From positions 3,422,501 to 3,486,500 of the forward strand of contig OV121087.1 in NCBI GenBank assembly GCA_921293015.1: a stretch of DNA of 64,000 bases, written 5' to 3'. Made by a program: the position numbers and the translations under genes. The notes beneath the pieces were generated by a model. The model was not told where the DNA came from. It searched no databases and was given only the letters and a program-made list of their open reading frames with translations. Shown in pieces: positions 25,514 to 38,289 of this stretch. The stretch comes from Phorcus lineatus (Eukaryota; Mollusca; Gastropoda; Trochida; Trochidae). Every line of letters starts with the position of its first letter. Position 1 is the first letter of the stretch.

Positions 25514-26087
25514 CGAAATAAAGTGTTTTGTCCATATATACATTTTGTATCTCAGCTTAATGATAAAGCTCCACGATCTATTCTTAGTTTAAACAGTTGA
25601 AGCGCCATAAAATGTCAGCTAGAGGTAGGCATATTACTGGAAATGTCTTAGTTCATGCAATATGTTGATTAAACTTTCAATTCACATTATCTTAACAGAC
25701 TAAAGTCTTACTTTGATCAAATTTTATACAATGAATAAGTACAAAGTAGGTATAAAGATACTGAAAATATGTGTTCTTTTGACAAATAATTATCTCATCT
25801 AATTAGAGAGAGCATTCGACATTTGATATAAGTCAACTTATCTACCTAACGTTCATGTAGTAAGTAATATGTGCTTTTTGTCAAGATAAACACATTTTTC
25901 ATGATTGAGTTATAGTCCTTTTGCTAAGAGAAACTGATTTAAACTTCTGAATTAAGAAGTAACGAATTATATAAATGAAATTTAGGACTGTGAAATATCC
26001 TAACGGTATAGTCGTATTTTTGTTTATAATGTTCAACCCTAATGGGTTTAAAAAAAGAGAATTACAAATACTTGGATTTAACGATAA
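25513..26087. other. Non-coding stretch, nothing recognised
   Basis: AT-rich sequence without recognisable features. Confidence 0.45.
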
Positions 26088-26543
26088 TTACACAGTATGT
26101 CAAACTTTATTAATGATATCATTCTATCGAGAAGTAGTGGTTCTTTCTGAAAATCAGTATCTTACTGCATATTAGTTCAGAACAGTGACAATAAACAAAT
26201 TACAGTCGTCTTTTCGAAAACCGGACAATGGGGCGCGCCAACGACTCAAACGAAATTTTGGAAACTTATTTACAGCAGACAGAAAGACAAATATTGATTG
26301 GTTGGGTTAAGTAGGTCCTTTAACTAATATCCATGCAAATTGGACGTAGAATTTCGACTTCCTTACATTTGTATCGCTGTTTTCAATCATCATTAAAAGC
26401 AAGCATATTACATTATTTTGAAATTTTAGAGATAAAGATGAAAGTTAAGAGGATCGATTAAAATTTTACTCAGGTCATTACGTATTTTGACTCTTATGTA
26501 ACCGACGTATACAAATCATGAAACATACTCTGTGTCACTTTAA
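26088..26543 (+). mobile_element. TTAA-flanked MITE, copy A (left end eroded)
   Basis: The right end reads CATACTCTGTGTCACT followed by TTAA (26540-26543), matching the other copies. The interior shares GAAAACCGGACAATGG, GGAAACTTATTTACAGCAGACA and TTTTAGAGATAAAGATG blocks. The left end retains ACAGTATGTCAAACTTTAT but has lost the outermost bases. No coding capacity. Confidence 0.75.
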
Positions 26544-27037
26544 AGAGCCTGAGCTATCGGCATCTGGTCCGCCATCTAGTATTGAGGAAAATGACATGAA
26601 ATAGGCGCTTTATCTTTACTAATTTTACAAAATTATAAAAATAAACTATATGTAAGGATAGAAAACCCACAAATACTCTGTGATGAGACTTCTCAACAAT
26701 GCCTGGTGTAGCAAGGCTTTTCACGCGCCGGTGAATCGCTTCACTTCTTATTCTTATAGTATTCTACCGAGTGGGTCCTCCCATTTATCTAGTTCTCAAG
26801 TATAAATCAATTAAAATTTCATCCTCATTAAAATGTTTCAACGGGGTTATGCTAAATCATGTACTATTAATACACATTTATACCTGGAATGTCCCAATAA
26901 CTTTCGTTTCCACAAAATACCCAGATTGGACTATCGTTTTCACTATCATGTTCAATGTGTTCCTAGACTGCATCAGTTGTCTTCAATTGTTGGGACCTAG
27001 CTGATAACACTCTTAGGGTACATTTATAATTTAACGG

Positions 27038-27170
27038 GTGGGAGTGCAATCTCATTAAAATCAGGTCGAAACCTGTCCCTCCTACGTCGCTGCGTTGCGT
27101 TGCGTTGCGTTGCAGCGGGGTACGAGGGACAAGAAGTTTCTAACTGATTTCAATGAGATTGGTGGGAGTG
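27038..27170. mobile_element. 115-bp hairpin MITE with 9-bp target-site duplication
   Basis: The element 27047-27161 begins CAATCTCATTAAAATCAG and ends with its inverted counterpart CTGATTTCAATGAGATTG. The arms continue inward (GAAAC, then TGTCCCTC against GAGGGACA) for roughly 40 bp. The loop contains a GCGTT pentanucleotide run (27091-27112). GTGGGAGTG flanks both sides (27038-27046 and 27162-27170). A 9-bp duplication is typical of Mutator-superfamily insertion. Confidence 0.75.
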
Positions 27171-27230
27171 TTGATGATATAATAATTTTGTAAGCATGGG
27201 CCAAGGGTAAATTAAGCAAATTTATCAAGA

Positions 27231-27481
27231 TTAAAGGGACAGAGTATAAAATTTCATATTGCTTAAAAAAGAAACCAAAGACCAAAGATCCGCAGAGAAG
27301 TTCAAATAGCCTCACGAAACTTGCATCTTTATCTCTAGTGTGCCAAAATTATAATATTTTCTTGTTTTCGATGAAAATTGGGAAACGGACATATTTATGT
27401 TAAAAAGTCGGAATTCTGTATCCCATTCACATGTAAATTTGTTAAATGACCTACTAAACACTACCAATCCACTACCTTTAA
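27231..27481 (-). mobile_element. TTAA-flanked MITE, copy F (internally deleted, minus orientation)
   Basis: Starts TTAAAGGGACAGAGTAT at 27231, like the terminus of copies C and D, and includes GCATCTTTATCTCTAGTGTGCC followed by AAAATTATAATATTTTCTTG, the reverse of the shared interior. It ends at CCTTTAA (TTAA 27478-27481). At about 250 bp it is half the length of the other copies. Confidence 0.65.
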
Positions 27482-28150
27482 ATGTATACATATATATCGA
27501 AATGCAGAAGCGTATAACGAATATAACTGTCAACTATTTCAATTTCATGGGATAAGTAAAAGTGTACGACAGTAAGTATTAGATTAACCCTCCATTCCTT
27601 TCCTTCAACACAAATATCGGTGTACGCTTTTTTAAAAAGAAATCCTGAATAGCATATCAAATAGAACTCTTTGTAGATATTTTATTATATCAAAATTCAG
27701 TTAAAAAGAAATCAAGGCAAAATTATTTTTCTCCCTGTCGAGATGTGGGTTATGTTTAAAATGTTAAGGCCTTTCTTAACAAGTTAACTTTTTAGACCTT
27801 ACGTATATAGCTTGCTCGTGTATCAATTACATTTGTCTGCACTTGCTCAGTAATTTAATACGCCAGCATGTGTTTCAATGTTTTGTACTAGGGACGTCCT
27901 GTCAGGTCGATACGATGACGACAGTGGACAGGATATATCAATATGTTTGATTTGTCTCTCTGCTGTTTACTCAAATGGAACCTTACCGATAATTGCTATT
28001 CACAGGACTCGCTGAACGTTTCCACACCGAGGGTGGTTGAACACGTATCGACGGGTATTATCTGTCAGGCGATGATCGTGACGAGTGTTGACAGAAGCAG
28101 AAGATTACGTCTTCATCCGTCGAATTTTCAAAACCTAATGCAGTGTTGAT
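27482..28150. other. Non-coding stretch, nothing recognised
   Basis: No domain-bearing frame or repeat recognised. Confidence 0.4.
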
Positions 28151-28290
28151 CCGTCGAATTAAGCTGAGTGATTTTATGCCGATCTGCCGAATTAAGCTGA
28201 GTGATTTTATGCCGATCCGTCGAATTAAGCTGAGTGATTTTATGTCGATCCGTCGAATTAAGCTGAGTGATTTTATGCCGATCTATCGAA
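28145..28290. repeat. 33-bp tandem array, 4 copies
   Basis: The unit CGTCGAATTAAGCTGAGTGA followed by TTTTATGCCGATC repeats four times with one or two substitutions per copy (CTGCCG, ATGTCG) and a partial fifth (TATCGAATCTGAG). The minus-strand frame DRHKITQLNST is generated by the repeat. Confidence 0.9.
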
Positions 28291-31200
28291 TCTGAGCAGG
28301 CAAGATACACCGAGAGAAGCTATCAGTTCATATAGGAAGGGATGCGACGGTAGGAACAAGAACTATCGAAGGCTTGTAACGGTTGCAGCTGCATGCTTCT
28401 CAAACAAAAATCCCTTCGGATAAACCAATATATGTTATTTTGGATCGCCCGAATGTTATACAAGCTAATTAAAAGCCAGTCATATGAGGTTAGGCAAGGA
28501 TCCAGGAATTGCAAGTTGGACGGTTTAGGAGATAGGTTCTCTAATGAAACAGATGGAGTTATGGGTTCATATTTCCTAGTCGCCACATTGCATACCGCCA
28601 GAGCGATCCTTGGCCTTCATTTCAGGACCTAAAAGTACATGGTCTACTTTATATAAGTAAACATGGAAGATGTTGATTATCAAATTGAAGCGAGAAGTCA
28701 AGTCAATCATGTTAAGGCTATTTCGTGTCTCTGGGTGATGTAAATTACCTCTCAACTAGGGCTGAGTATAATACAATAGTATCAAGTAATGGCCTGATAT
28801 TTAATGCAAGGACTGCTTGTTGGTGGTATATTATACATTATTACCCTATTAAGGAATTGTACTTTCGAGGCAGCTACTTAGCGCATCGCTCAATCGTATA
28901 TGGTCGTTCTTTGCGTTGACCGGGTGCATCGAGGAGAAAGTGCCTTGTCTAGTGACGTAAAACAGTGTGAAGCCCAGGTCTTTAGTTTGAAAGGCCAGTA
29001 GATCCTACTATTCCCAGCGCCCCTTTTCTATCTACATTCCAACAAAAGACGTATATCGTGAATATCGTGTTTTATATTAATTTCCAAATTTAAAACACTC
29101 CCTGTCAACAGACATCCCACTGGTTAGACGCTCCCTATAAACGTAAATCCGCTATTGCCGGTAAACCTCACGTTTTGTATCATCCCAAGTGTTTTTTTAC
29201 AACATGAAAACGCCCTTCTATTCCAACATTGTTACACGTTCCCAGTAGGTCTGTTGAAACGTCAGTCTTCAAATACCTCTTTTTACCCTGAGATGAATAG
29301 TTTAAGGTGAAATCAAGGTTGTAAAATTGCTTACTCTTCTGAAAATGACTTCAAATGCTAATATTAATCTTAATGTTTTGGACAGCCTCGAACCCGAAAG
29401 CTTCATACTGCTGCTCTGTAAATCTAACGGTTATACTACTGTGCCACATTGGCGGAGCTGAATGTTCAGAGCTTGGAAATTCGTCTTAAAACTACGACAT
29501 TCAAGTTATAACGTGGTTTAGGAAGCTACTTTTGTTTTTTAAGACTACTAGGCAACCTTTCGATAAAATGGAAGCTCGAAAAAAGAAGAGGCCTCGAGTA
29601 GAGGTAAAAGCCCACAACCTAGACCGATCCGACCGGTCTCAACCAAACCATTAGTCTCGGAAAAATAGAACCAATAGTCTATCAAGTTACTTGCAAGAGG
29701 AAAAACAGTAGAATGACTCATAAAACGGAAAACTATGTTATGAATGGTGCTGTTAAAATTTACTTTTCTAGGACTGAAAGTCGTGTTTACTCAATCCTGA
29801 CCGATAGCTTCAAACTTCACAAAAAGCTTTCCGGTTACGACGCTTCATTTTTCTGCACTGTCACCCCGCACAATACCTTCAAATTGTATTTGTTCTCGGT
29901 CTTCAATCTTCAAATTGTATAGTATAATGTGTTCATTTACACTATTTTATCTATTAGCCTTTTACCTTCTTTTCTGAAATTGACCATTCCGGTTGTTCTC
30001 GAGACAGAAAAGTTGACTAACTTTTCCTGCGCGATCGCACATAATCATCAATCCTAAAAGATTTTGAATTGGAACCAGGCACTCTTGTAACGGAGACAAT
30101 GAGGGAAATATGAGTTGAGTAACCTGTATAAAGATAAAATGCTGAGTGAACAGAATTTAGAAACCTTATGCAAGTTAGTACAAGGTTAATGATGTGAATG
30201 TGATTTTTATTGCTGATATTCTGAAATGGTTTGAATGACACCTTTGGGAAGGACAGTTGATTTGATCGTCTAGTGTGACACTTCATTATAGATTAAATGT
30301 CGTTCAAAACACCTTCACACCTTCACATCTTCACACCTTCACATCTTCAACGCAGGCAAATGTGCGTCGAGGACTTCTTAGTCAGTTTACGAAGATCACC
30401 GTTTTCGTCGAATGTTCAATACATTTTAATTTAAATTTGCCTTGAACATGAACATGGCTATATTCATATTGAGTGACACACCAGATTTCAATTGATTCAA
30501 GGCCCCAAACGGTTGGTAGCGGTGTTGATCTTAAAATGTTTGTTGCGTCAGCAAGGGAAAATTTAAACACGATCTAATCTAGCCTTTTACTCTTTTTATC
30601 TCAAGCTCCGGCTGTTGTGCAAGTTAAACCTGCACGTTTCAAACTGTATAGAAAATCTATAACATAGAGAATTGCGCTGTCAAATAAGCAATCGTATACA
30701 TTTAATAGATGTCTGTGTGGTAAAATGTACTTTTATTTCGAAACATGTCATGTATTCCGTTTCGTATAAATATATAAATATGAGAAAACACGATTCATTG
30801 CATAAAAAAAAAGAATTAACTAGTAACAAGGTAATTAAAAATGCTTCTTCCTTTAATGCAAACTTTGAAATCAGATCAAATCCAACAATTGCTTATATTA
30901 AGTGACATTTTTTCAATTTAATTGTTTAATGGTCAGTAATAGAAAGTATAATTAACGATTAAAGCAGGCAAAAAAATCTCAAATAATGTCAAGGATTTAT
31001 AAGCTCTGTCTTTGATAATGTTAAAATGATTGAAGTTAAGTATAAAACACTCTGTCTTGATAATGTTAAAAATGATTTAACTTAAGTAAAACGCAATGAC
31101 AAAATTATTCAGACGTTATGTAATGGAGTGTCAAGAAAAAAACACCAAAACTTTATTATTCTTTATCAAGAAATTGCTTTTACCCTAATAATAATCCATA

Positions 31201-32855
31201 GTTTCATTTACTGCGACGCTAAATTGTGAACCTAAACCAGAATCTTATATAGAGTCTCTGCTGTATGGAAAACAGGTCGGCGTCAGTGGTTCTAAATTTC
31301 TCTTCAAGTCGTACACGCACACAAGGCTGTCACGGTATCATTCCGGAATCACTGCTTCGTACACGTAGGCGATACCATAAGGTACACGCGGTAAAGACAT
31401 ATTTTTAAATACTTATGTATATGAAACACATAGTTGCAAATCAATCTTTTAGTACTAAAACGCAGCCATCAGCTGGGATGTAACCATCCATATGGCAAAA
31501 TATGTTGTTGCTGTGAACATATGTGCTGCTTTTTAATTGTTTAAAAATCCGGTGACACAAATTATATAACATCCTTCTGACTAAAGTAAAGTAGCACGGT
31601 AGCTTTTTCATATCGAATACATTACAATTAGTTTATGATAATGATTTTAGTTTTGTAACTAAGAGATACTCCGTGAATTTCAGGACATTTTATTTGGCAT
31701 CGATACGTAACAAAATACTATATCTGCTAATGTGAACTGAAAATATCTACCGTTTTCACCTTTAAACGTAAATTAGCCATTTAATGAAGATTTTCTCCAG
31801 TCAGATATTCCCAATACAAGGACGCCATTGATAAAGATTGGCACATCTTCTCAAAACACACAGTTCAAAGCGAAAGTTTGAGTGCATAACAACCACAATA
31901 TATTTCAGTGAACTTAGACTTATCACAATCACTAGAATTCTTACTTGAATGTTTCATTTCCCAAACATTTGTATATATTCACATTGAAGCAGCTAAAATT
32001 GTATCGTTCTTTTGTTTTGTTTTAGGCTAGACAACATTCATAATGTCTAAATAGGCATTTACTAGATTGTCTATCTGATTTTTATTTACAACACGTTGAA
32101 AACACATCTTTATTAATTTCGAAACAGATATTGCAAAAATGTCATCATCATAAATTCAGAAAAAGAATTGTAAGAAAGGGTATGGAATGATATTGAACTA
32201 ACATTATGAAAATGTTATCTAATGAGTTTATAATGAGTGATATACATTCAAATAGAGTTCTATCGTGACTGGATTCTACAATCAACGACCATGTATGTTT
32301 TCACAATATACTTACGTTCCACCCACTGCTTCTTTAACGTTCATTTTTAAGACAAAGTAATGGTTCATTTCGACTTTCATCGGTCGTTCGTTTCTCATTT
32401 GTATGCATAATTAGTTCTCATAATCCATTTGTCCGCTAATCAGAAATGTCAGTACTCATTTCTTAAATGACATTTATTAAGCACAAAATTGCGAAGTTGC
32501 AAGCGTTTGACATCGAGTGATCTTGAATAGGGATAATATGGCCATGTTATCTAAACAGTGACCAAGGTGACAAATCAGTAATAAATCTAGGAAGACGTAC
32601 GTATCGTGATCGCCCTCTACGGTCGCCATAGTGATTCCGGCGGGCAAAATTGCAAAGGCTTCTTAGCAATCTTGTCACGCAATTTGACTTAAGTATCCTG
32701 CCAGGATGAATCAAGCTAAATGAATCCTTACTACTTCAGTTTGTTCTACATGATTGGAAACTAGCACTTGTCTTCGTTCTTATTGTTATGTCGGCTTCTG
32801 TATCTTTAAGGCGTGTTTTACTTACATGAAAATATTTTACTTTTATTTTAGACCT
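28291..32855. other. Long non-coding stretch
   Basis: About 4.5 kb of AT-rich sequence without a supportable gene. Small features: TTCACACC/TTCACATC units at 30310-30350, and a duplicated CTCTGTCTTGATAATGTTAAA block near 31000-31075. Short open frames (28393, 29713, 30017) show no motif or family resemblance. Confidence 0.4.
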
Positions 32856-33333
32856 TTAAAGAGCCACTCCGTGAGTTGTTGGGGTCATATATGCCAAACT
32901 TAATCAATGGTGTCATTTGATCGCGAAGTATCGACTGTTACCAAAAAACACATTTTGAAGCTTATTGGTTTTTTTTACAGTGACAATAGGAAGGTAGAAC
33001 GTCGCAATTATGATCGAAAACCGGACAGTGGCGCGCGTCAAATAGTCAAACGTAATATTGGAGACCTATCTAAAACAGCCAGGAGGGCAGTTAGGAGTTG
33101 ATAGCGTTTGTTAGTTTATTTAACTAGTATCCATGTATATTGGACGTGTCATCTACACCTCTGTGCATTTATAAGGCTGTTTTTAGATTTTCATGGAAAA
33201 CCAGTATTTGTCATATATATGTCTTTTGGACATGAAAATTTAAGATGTTTTGATTTTATATCACCACATATGACATTTAGGTTCGTATCAAAGGTAAATA
33301 ACAAATTATGAAAAACACGGAGTGGCTCTTTAA
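32856..33333 (+). mobile_element. TTAA-flanked MITE, copy B (variant termini)
   Basis: The ends are TTAAAGAGCCACTCCGTG and CACGGAGTGGCTCTTTAA, a perfect inverted repeat of 18 bp that includes the TTAA. The interior (CCAAACTTAATCAATGGTGTC, GACAATAGGAAGG, GAAAACCGGACAGTGGCGCG) aligns with copies A and E, but the terminal sequence differs from their AGTGRCACAGAGTATG. The frames at 32907-33454 are inside the element and not coding. Confidence 0.85.
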
Positions 33334-33716
33334 GAAAGTTCAGCAGAGTCTGATATGATATCTTACTTCGTTCTTTGTACAGTTCCACAGTGCTTACACA
33401 GGTGATATCTGTTTGAAGTGACAACGGCTTGCATATCCGCAGTTTTCTGCACATGTTGTACGAACATTATCAGGGATTGGTAACGTAAGAAATATCCACT
33501 ATGCAATACAATCTAGTTAAAACTAACTGTATTGGTCCGGTTTAACGGATCCCGGGAAGTATTCTATTGAAGCTAGATTAAACTAGATTGCTTTGTAATA
33601 TATACTGCACAAAATAAGTTATATTTATCATAAGGATATTTGAATTATTGTGGTCGATAATGTATCTCTGTGTCAATTATTCAATATATCACTTTATATA
33701 ATTTTGTTATAATTTT
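33334..33716. other. Non-coding stretch with a small inverted repeat
   Basis: CAATCTAGTTAAAACT near 33509 is complemented by AGATTAAACTAGATTG near 33577 (about 16-bp arms, 50-bp spacer). It may be a MITE remnant. Nothing else was recognised. Confidence 0.4.
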
Positions 33717-33717
33717 G

Positions 33718-33838
33718 GTACTTTTGTCGAGGGGAAAGGGGCGACTCGATGAAGTGCTGATACGATTCATGCTGTCGGTTTTGCCTGATTTATAGGTGTT
33801 GTTTCTAATCCCGCAAGGGACTCGACCCGAAAAAGTAC
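33718..33838. repeat. tRNA-like snapback repeat remnant
   Basis: GTACTTTTGTCGAG at the left is complemented by CTCGACCCGAAAAAGTAC at the right, and the right arm contains CTAATCCCGCAAGGGACTCG. It resembles the better preserved copy at 42509-42650 in both architecture and right-arm sequence. Confidence 0.45.
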
Positions 33839-35776
33839 ATAAACAGGTACTTTTGCAGATAGTGTGACCAAAAATAGAATAACTTTACATATAATTTTAT
33901 AATGTAAATATGGCTCAACTATTTATGTCCAGTATATTTCTCCAAGGTAGATATACTCTATTTACTTATCACTTGAACTTTGACCAACGGCCAAGGTAAA
34001 TCTATTTCTTGCTGGTGCTTCATGGCTGATTAAATAGATTCTAGGTTTGAATGTTCTGTGGTGCGTGGTTGAGTTTTGCTTTTTGGTGGATGCTGTTAAG
34101 TTTGGTATCTGTACAGATAATTGGTACATAATGAAAACGTTATTGGTACAGGTTGTGGATGTTGTGTTGTTGATGAGTGTATAAGCTAATTAGTTAAACC
34201 TCGTAAGATAGGCCTCCTACACAGTATCAGTAGCTTCGTGTCAGAGTTACTTGGTGGTCAGATTTGATCCTTTTAAAGTTTTTGACAAGTTTATGTTTGT
34301 TTTAAAAGTGACATATCAATATTAATTTTAGACTTTCTGAGATATTTGTAGACGGACATTTAAGGGCTGCCCCAAACATTTCTATCAACTGTACACAATA
34401 CACGGTAAGAAAAATGGCCACTTTATCCTACTTGTATACTCTCATCTATCAGGTAAATCAGAAGCAGTATATTGCCAAATGTGGGATTCATTTTTGTCTA
34501 TTTGTCATAAAAAAAGGTTTGCAATTGAAACCACCTGTGATACATGTTGACTTTGAAATGTCAAAGCATAATGTTCTTCGTCAATGTTTTCACGACGCAG
34601 TCATCAAATGTTGTCGATTCCAACTTTTAATGACTATAACTTTTCAACAAATACTTATCACGAGAAGTATTCTTATACTTATCCTATTCAAAATCCCACT
34701 CCCACCTCCACATGGTGAACAGAGGTTACAGGTCAAAATCTGGACTGAAAACGGAAGGGGGTTAATTATTCTTATCATGACATAACTACGCTTGAGTGCA
34801 TCGGCCCAAATGAAGTAAAATCTTCCGCGCAAACGTCGTCTTTTTACCGCGCAAATGATATGCCGATCCTCGCAAACGTAGAACGCCGTTGGTACTGAAG
34901 GTCTGGGTTTTGCTTTTGGTATGTATTCGATGGCTAGAGGTTGGTTTTATGTTTTATTGCATGGAAGGATTTTTATGTCAATATACTTCTTTTGATGTGG
35001 AAATGAGTGTTTAATTTTCAAAGCTTGGATGCTATTGGTTTGATGGGTCACGTTTGAAAGTTTATTGAAATTGGCGTACAAAACATCTTATAACTTACGA
35101 GTCAAGCAATAAAACAATAAATCGGATACACTGGTTCACTGGTACAGATCTTGATTTCAACAGCATTTTAGTTTTGAATATTTCAGAAACAGTTCAGGAT
35201 TTCAATATGCAAGGTTAACCATTTCTACATTGATAATCTAAAATTGATAAGATATACATTTGGGTTAACAGTATCGGTCCATAAGATGTAGTCCTTTTGG
35301 TATGTCTAATAGTACATCTATTCTAAATAGATGGTCCGGTATTCAATACAGGTATTCTAGCTAAGATAAAAGTAGATAAGATAATTGGTAAAATGGAAAT
35401 ATTTTCTACAAAAATTAATATTTTCTGAAAGTGTCATTTTCCTTTTTTAGTTGTTTTGAAAGCAATTAACGACATAGATTATTTAGATTCAAGTTATATG
35501 ACTGTCGTCACAAATTTAAAAGGGCCAACGAATTAGGTCGCTAACTTGTGATCAAAGGCCTACATCTTGACCAAGCCCCTCCTAGGCAGAGATAGGCCTA
35601 ACAATCATTCGTTTGGAGATAAACAATCATTCGTTTGGAGATAAACACAAGATATGCAGATTTTACCTCAGGTATGAGGGCATAAGAGAAAAAGCATGAT
35701 TTCATAAAGAACATACATACACAAATACTTAAAACACAATTCATAGGTATCTACAAAACACTAACATATATAGAGA
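33839..35776. other. Non-coding stretch
   Basis: No supported gene. A 21-bp tandem duplication (ACAATCATTCGTTTGGAGATA) lies at 35600-35643. The frame 34414-34785 has no recognisable similarity. Confidence 0.4.
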
Positions 35777-35918
35777 ATACTAAACGAATGGTAATGTGAT
35801 ACCATTTTTATGCAACGAGTGAATGGAATTTGGTATCAGGCGAACGAAAGTGAGTCTGATACCAAATTCCATTCACGAGTTGCATGAAAATGTTATCACA
35901 TTATCATGAGTTTAGTAT
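35777..35918. repeat. Near-perfect palindrome with 63-bp arms
   Basis: The left arm 35777-35839 (ATACTAAAC...GGTATCAG) is complementary to 35856-35918 with 7 mismatches in 63 and no gaps. The loop is 16 bp (35840-35855). Transcribed, it would form a very stable hairpin. No coding capacity. Confidence 0.92.
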
Positions 35919-36735
35919 TTTATTTATTACTCATCCCCACGTATCAATAATTTTGATAAATTAATCGTCAAAACAACAATCAGCTGATCGCGAACAGGCG
36001 TAAGAATATCAATCAGTCAAACAAAACACAGAACAAAATAGTTCGCTAATTGTAATTGTCTACATAAGTGACTCGCCTAAAAACATGAAACAAAAATAAT
36101 TTTGGTGAACAAGTATTCCATTGTCGAGAAATTCTTTGATATAACAAATGTTAACAAGCAACGAAAAATGTCAAGCCATTGTGCACTCGATACGTGAGTC
36201 GTGACGTCATCGGAATGTGACCTCTTTCTAGGTCAGTCAGTTTTAAAAAGTTGGTGGAACGTACAGTGTCAGCAGTTGAGGATGATTGATAACATTGACA
36301 TGAGTAACAGAATTGTTGATAGGACCCGCAAATATTGATTAAGGGAAGTTGGGCTAGTGATCATAAGACTATGTGAATAGTGCTGTTTTTCAGAAATATG
36401 AGAGTGATTATTGACACTTGTATATTTTTTATTTCTGGATGTTAGATCACGTCTCGTTGAGAATGCAAAATTTGAAAGTCGCCATTTTCTAACTTACAAG
36501 TCACGTGATTGGACGATGTCATGTGACGTTCGAAAGTAGTTCTGGTTGTTCTCACGAGATATGGTATCACACATGTGTGTTACCAACTCATTGATATCTA
36601 ATGAGTGATCTCACCACGGTTGAGTAAAAAAATAATTTATATAATTTTAATTAATTTCTATAGCGTCTAATATCCATCTAAAAGGTGCTCATTGACGCTT
36701 CACAGTTATTTGGGGTAAGGGGAGGGGGCTGGTGC
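35919..36735. other. Non-coding stretch
   Basis: No gene recognised. Around 36555-36590 a GGTATCACACATGTGTGTTACC near-palindrome occurs, which may mark the end of a larger element with the palindrome at 35777. Confidence 0.35.
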
Positions 36736-36737
36736 TT

Positions 36738-37059
36738 TCATAAGTTTATTTTGGGAAAAGGAAGGTTTTCAGCTTTCTCTTGAAAGTATCCTCGCACTGT
36801 AGGCCTATAGAGTGAAGTTCCATGGGAAGATTGTTCCACAATCTGGGGGCTCTCCGAGTTGACTGCTGGAACTTAGTTGGCATAACAAAAACATCTCAGA
36901 AGATCGAAGATTTCTGACTGGCTGATACAGCTGGATAAGTTCCCTGAGATAACAAGGACTTCGTGGATTGTTCATGGCTTTGAATGTTAGGAGAGAGATT
37001 TTGTACTTGATTCTGTTTTTCACAGGTAGCCAGTGCAATGCCATTGTTAATGTGTGCAT
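36738..37059 (-). pseudogene. L2/CR1-type LINE ORF2 C-terminal fragment
   Basis: Minus-strand translation gives LHWLPVKNRIKYKISLLTFKAMN..., then YLRELIQLYQPVRNLRSS. After a frame change near 36860 it continues APRLWNNLPMELHS and TFKRKLKTFLF, up to a stop at 36738-36740. This is the characteristic C-terminal segment of L2/CR1-like LINE ORF2 proteins, downstream of the reverse transcriptase. Only the tail is present, consistent with 5' truncation during insertion. One frameshift is visible. It is a different LINE lineage from the 13.3-17.95 kb element. Confidence 0.85.
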
Positions 37060-37129
37060 ACAACAGACTTAAAACACAATTCATTATTACGTACAATATA
37101 CTAAAAAACAACCAAAAAGATCTCACATA

Positions 37130-37800
37130 ACACTTACAACACAATTCATGGCTACATAAAAAAAATACCTAAAACAATTCATCAGTAAACACAAAACACA
37201 ACACAATTCGTGGGTACATAAAATACTTAAAACAATTCATGAGGACACACACACACAAACAAAAAAACATAGGTACATAAAAATACCAAAAACACAATTC
37301 ATGAGTACACACAAAACACAACACAATTCACTGGAACATAAGTATTATTCAAAGTGATATTCATGAGTACACACAAAACAGAAAACAATTCATAGGTCAT
37401 AAAAATACCCAAAACACAATTCATGAGTACACACAAAACACAACACAATTCATGAGTACATAAAAATACCTAAAACACAATTTATGAGTACACATAAAAC
37501 ACAACACAATTCATGGGTACATAAAAATACCCAAAACACAATTCATGAGTACACACAAAACACAACACAATTCACTGGAACATAAGTATTATTCAAAGTG
37601 ATATTCATGAGTACACACAAAACAGAAAACAACTCATAGGTCATAAAAATACCCAAAACACAATTCATGAGTACACACAAAACACAACACAATTCATGGG
37701 TACATAAAAATATCTAAAACACAATTTATGAGTACACATAAAACACAACACAATTCAAGGGTACATATAAAACAAATACTTAAAACACAAACCACTTACA
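37130..37800. repeat. ACACAATTCATG/GTACACACAAAAC tandem array
   Basis: Short units built from ACACAATTCATGAGTACACA and a partner unit (ACACAATTCATGGGTACATA followed by AAAATACC) alternate. A larger duplication of about 244 bp is superimposed: the CTGGAACATAAGTATTATTC block at about 37331 recurs at about 37575. Confidence 0.85.
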
Positions 37801-37899
37801 ACATAAATCATGTGTACTTAATACTGAAATACAAATAGAGACAATATTAATTCCTAGTATTCATAGAGAAACTGTACAAAATACTCAAATTCATAGAGC

Positions 37900-38250
37900 A
37901 TCCAGTAACTAAATACTGAAATGCAACTGAGGACAGTTAGTACTGAATACCGAAATGCTTGGGAACCCGACGTAATACTGAAATGCAACTGAGGACAGTA
38001 CTGAATACCGAAATGCTTGGGAACCCGACGTAATACTGAAATGCAACTGAGGACAGTACTGAATACCGAAATGCTTGGGAACCCGACGTAATACTGAAAT
38101 GCAACTGAGGACGGTACTAAATACCGAAATGCTTGGGAACCAGTACTAATACTGAAATACAATGAGAACGAGTACTAGTACTGAATGCATGTTTCATACG
38201 GACCGAATACTCAAATGCATTGGGAAACAGTACTAACATTAAAATGCTGA
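37900..38250. repeat. 58-62-bp tandem array, about 4 copies
   Basis: Units of AATACTGAAATGCAACTGAG, then GACAGTACTGAATACCGAAA, then TGCTTGGGAACCCGACGT. The middle copies are nearly identical and the copies at the right end diverge. The minus-strand open frame across it is a repeat artefact. Confidence 0.88.
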
Positions 38251-38289
38251 GAGAACCAGGTCTCACACAAAGTGCGAAGAAGACCTGGG

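Noticed and set aside
32907-33454. Short frames on both strands
   Set aside because: They lie within or overlap MITE copy B and share no similarity with known proteins.
37854-38162. 102-codon minus-strand frame
   Set aside because: Made of a roughly 58-bp tandem unit with no recognisable domain.
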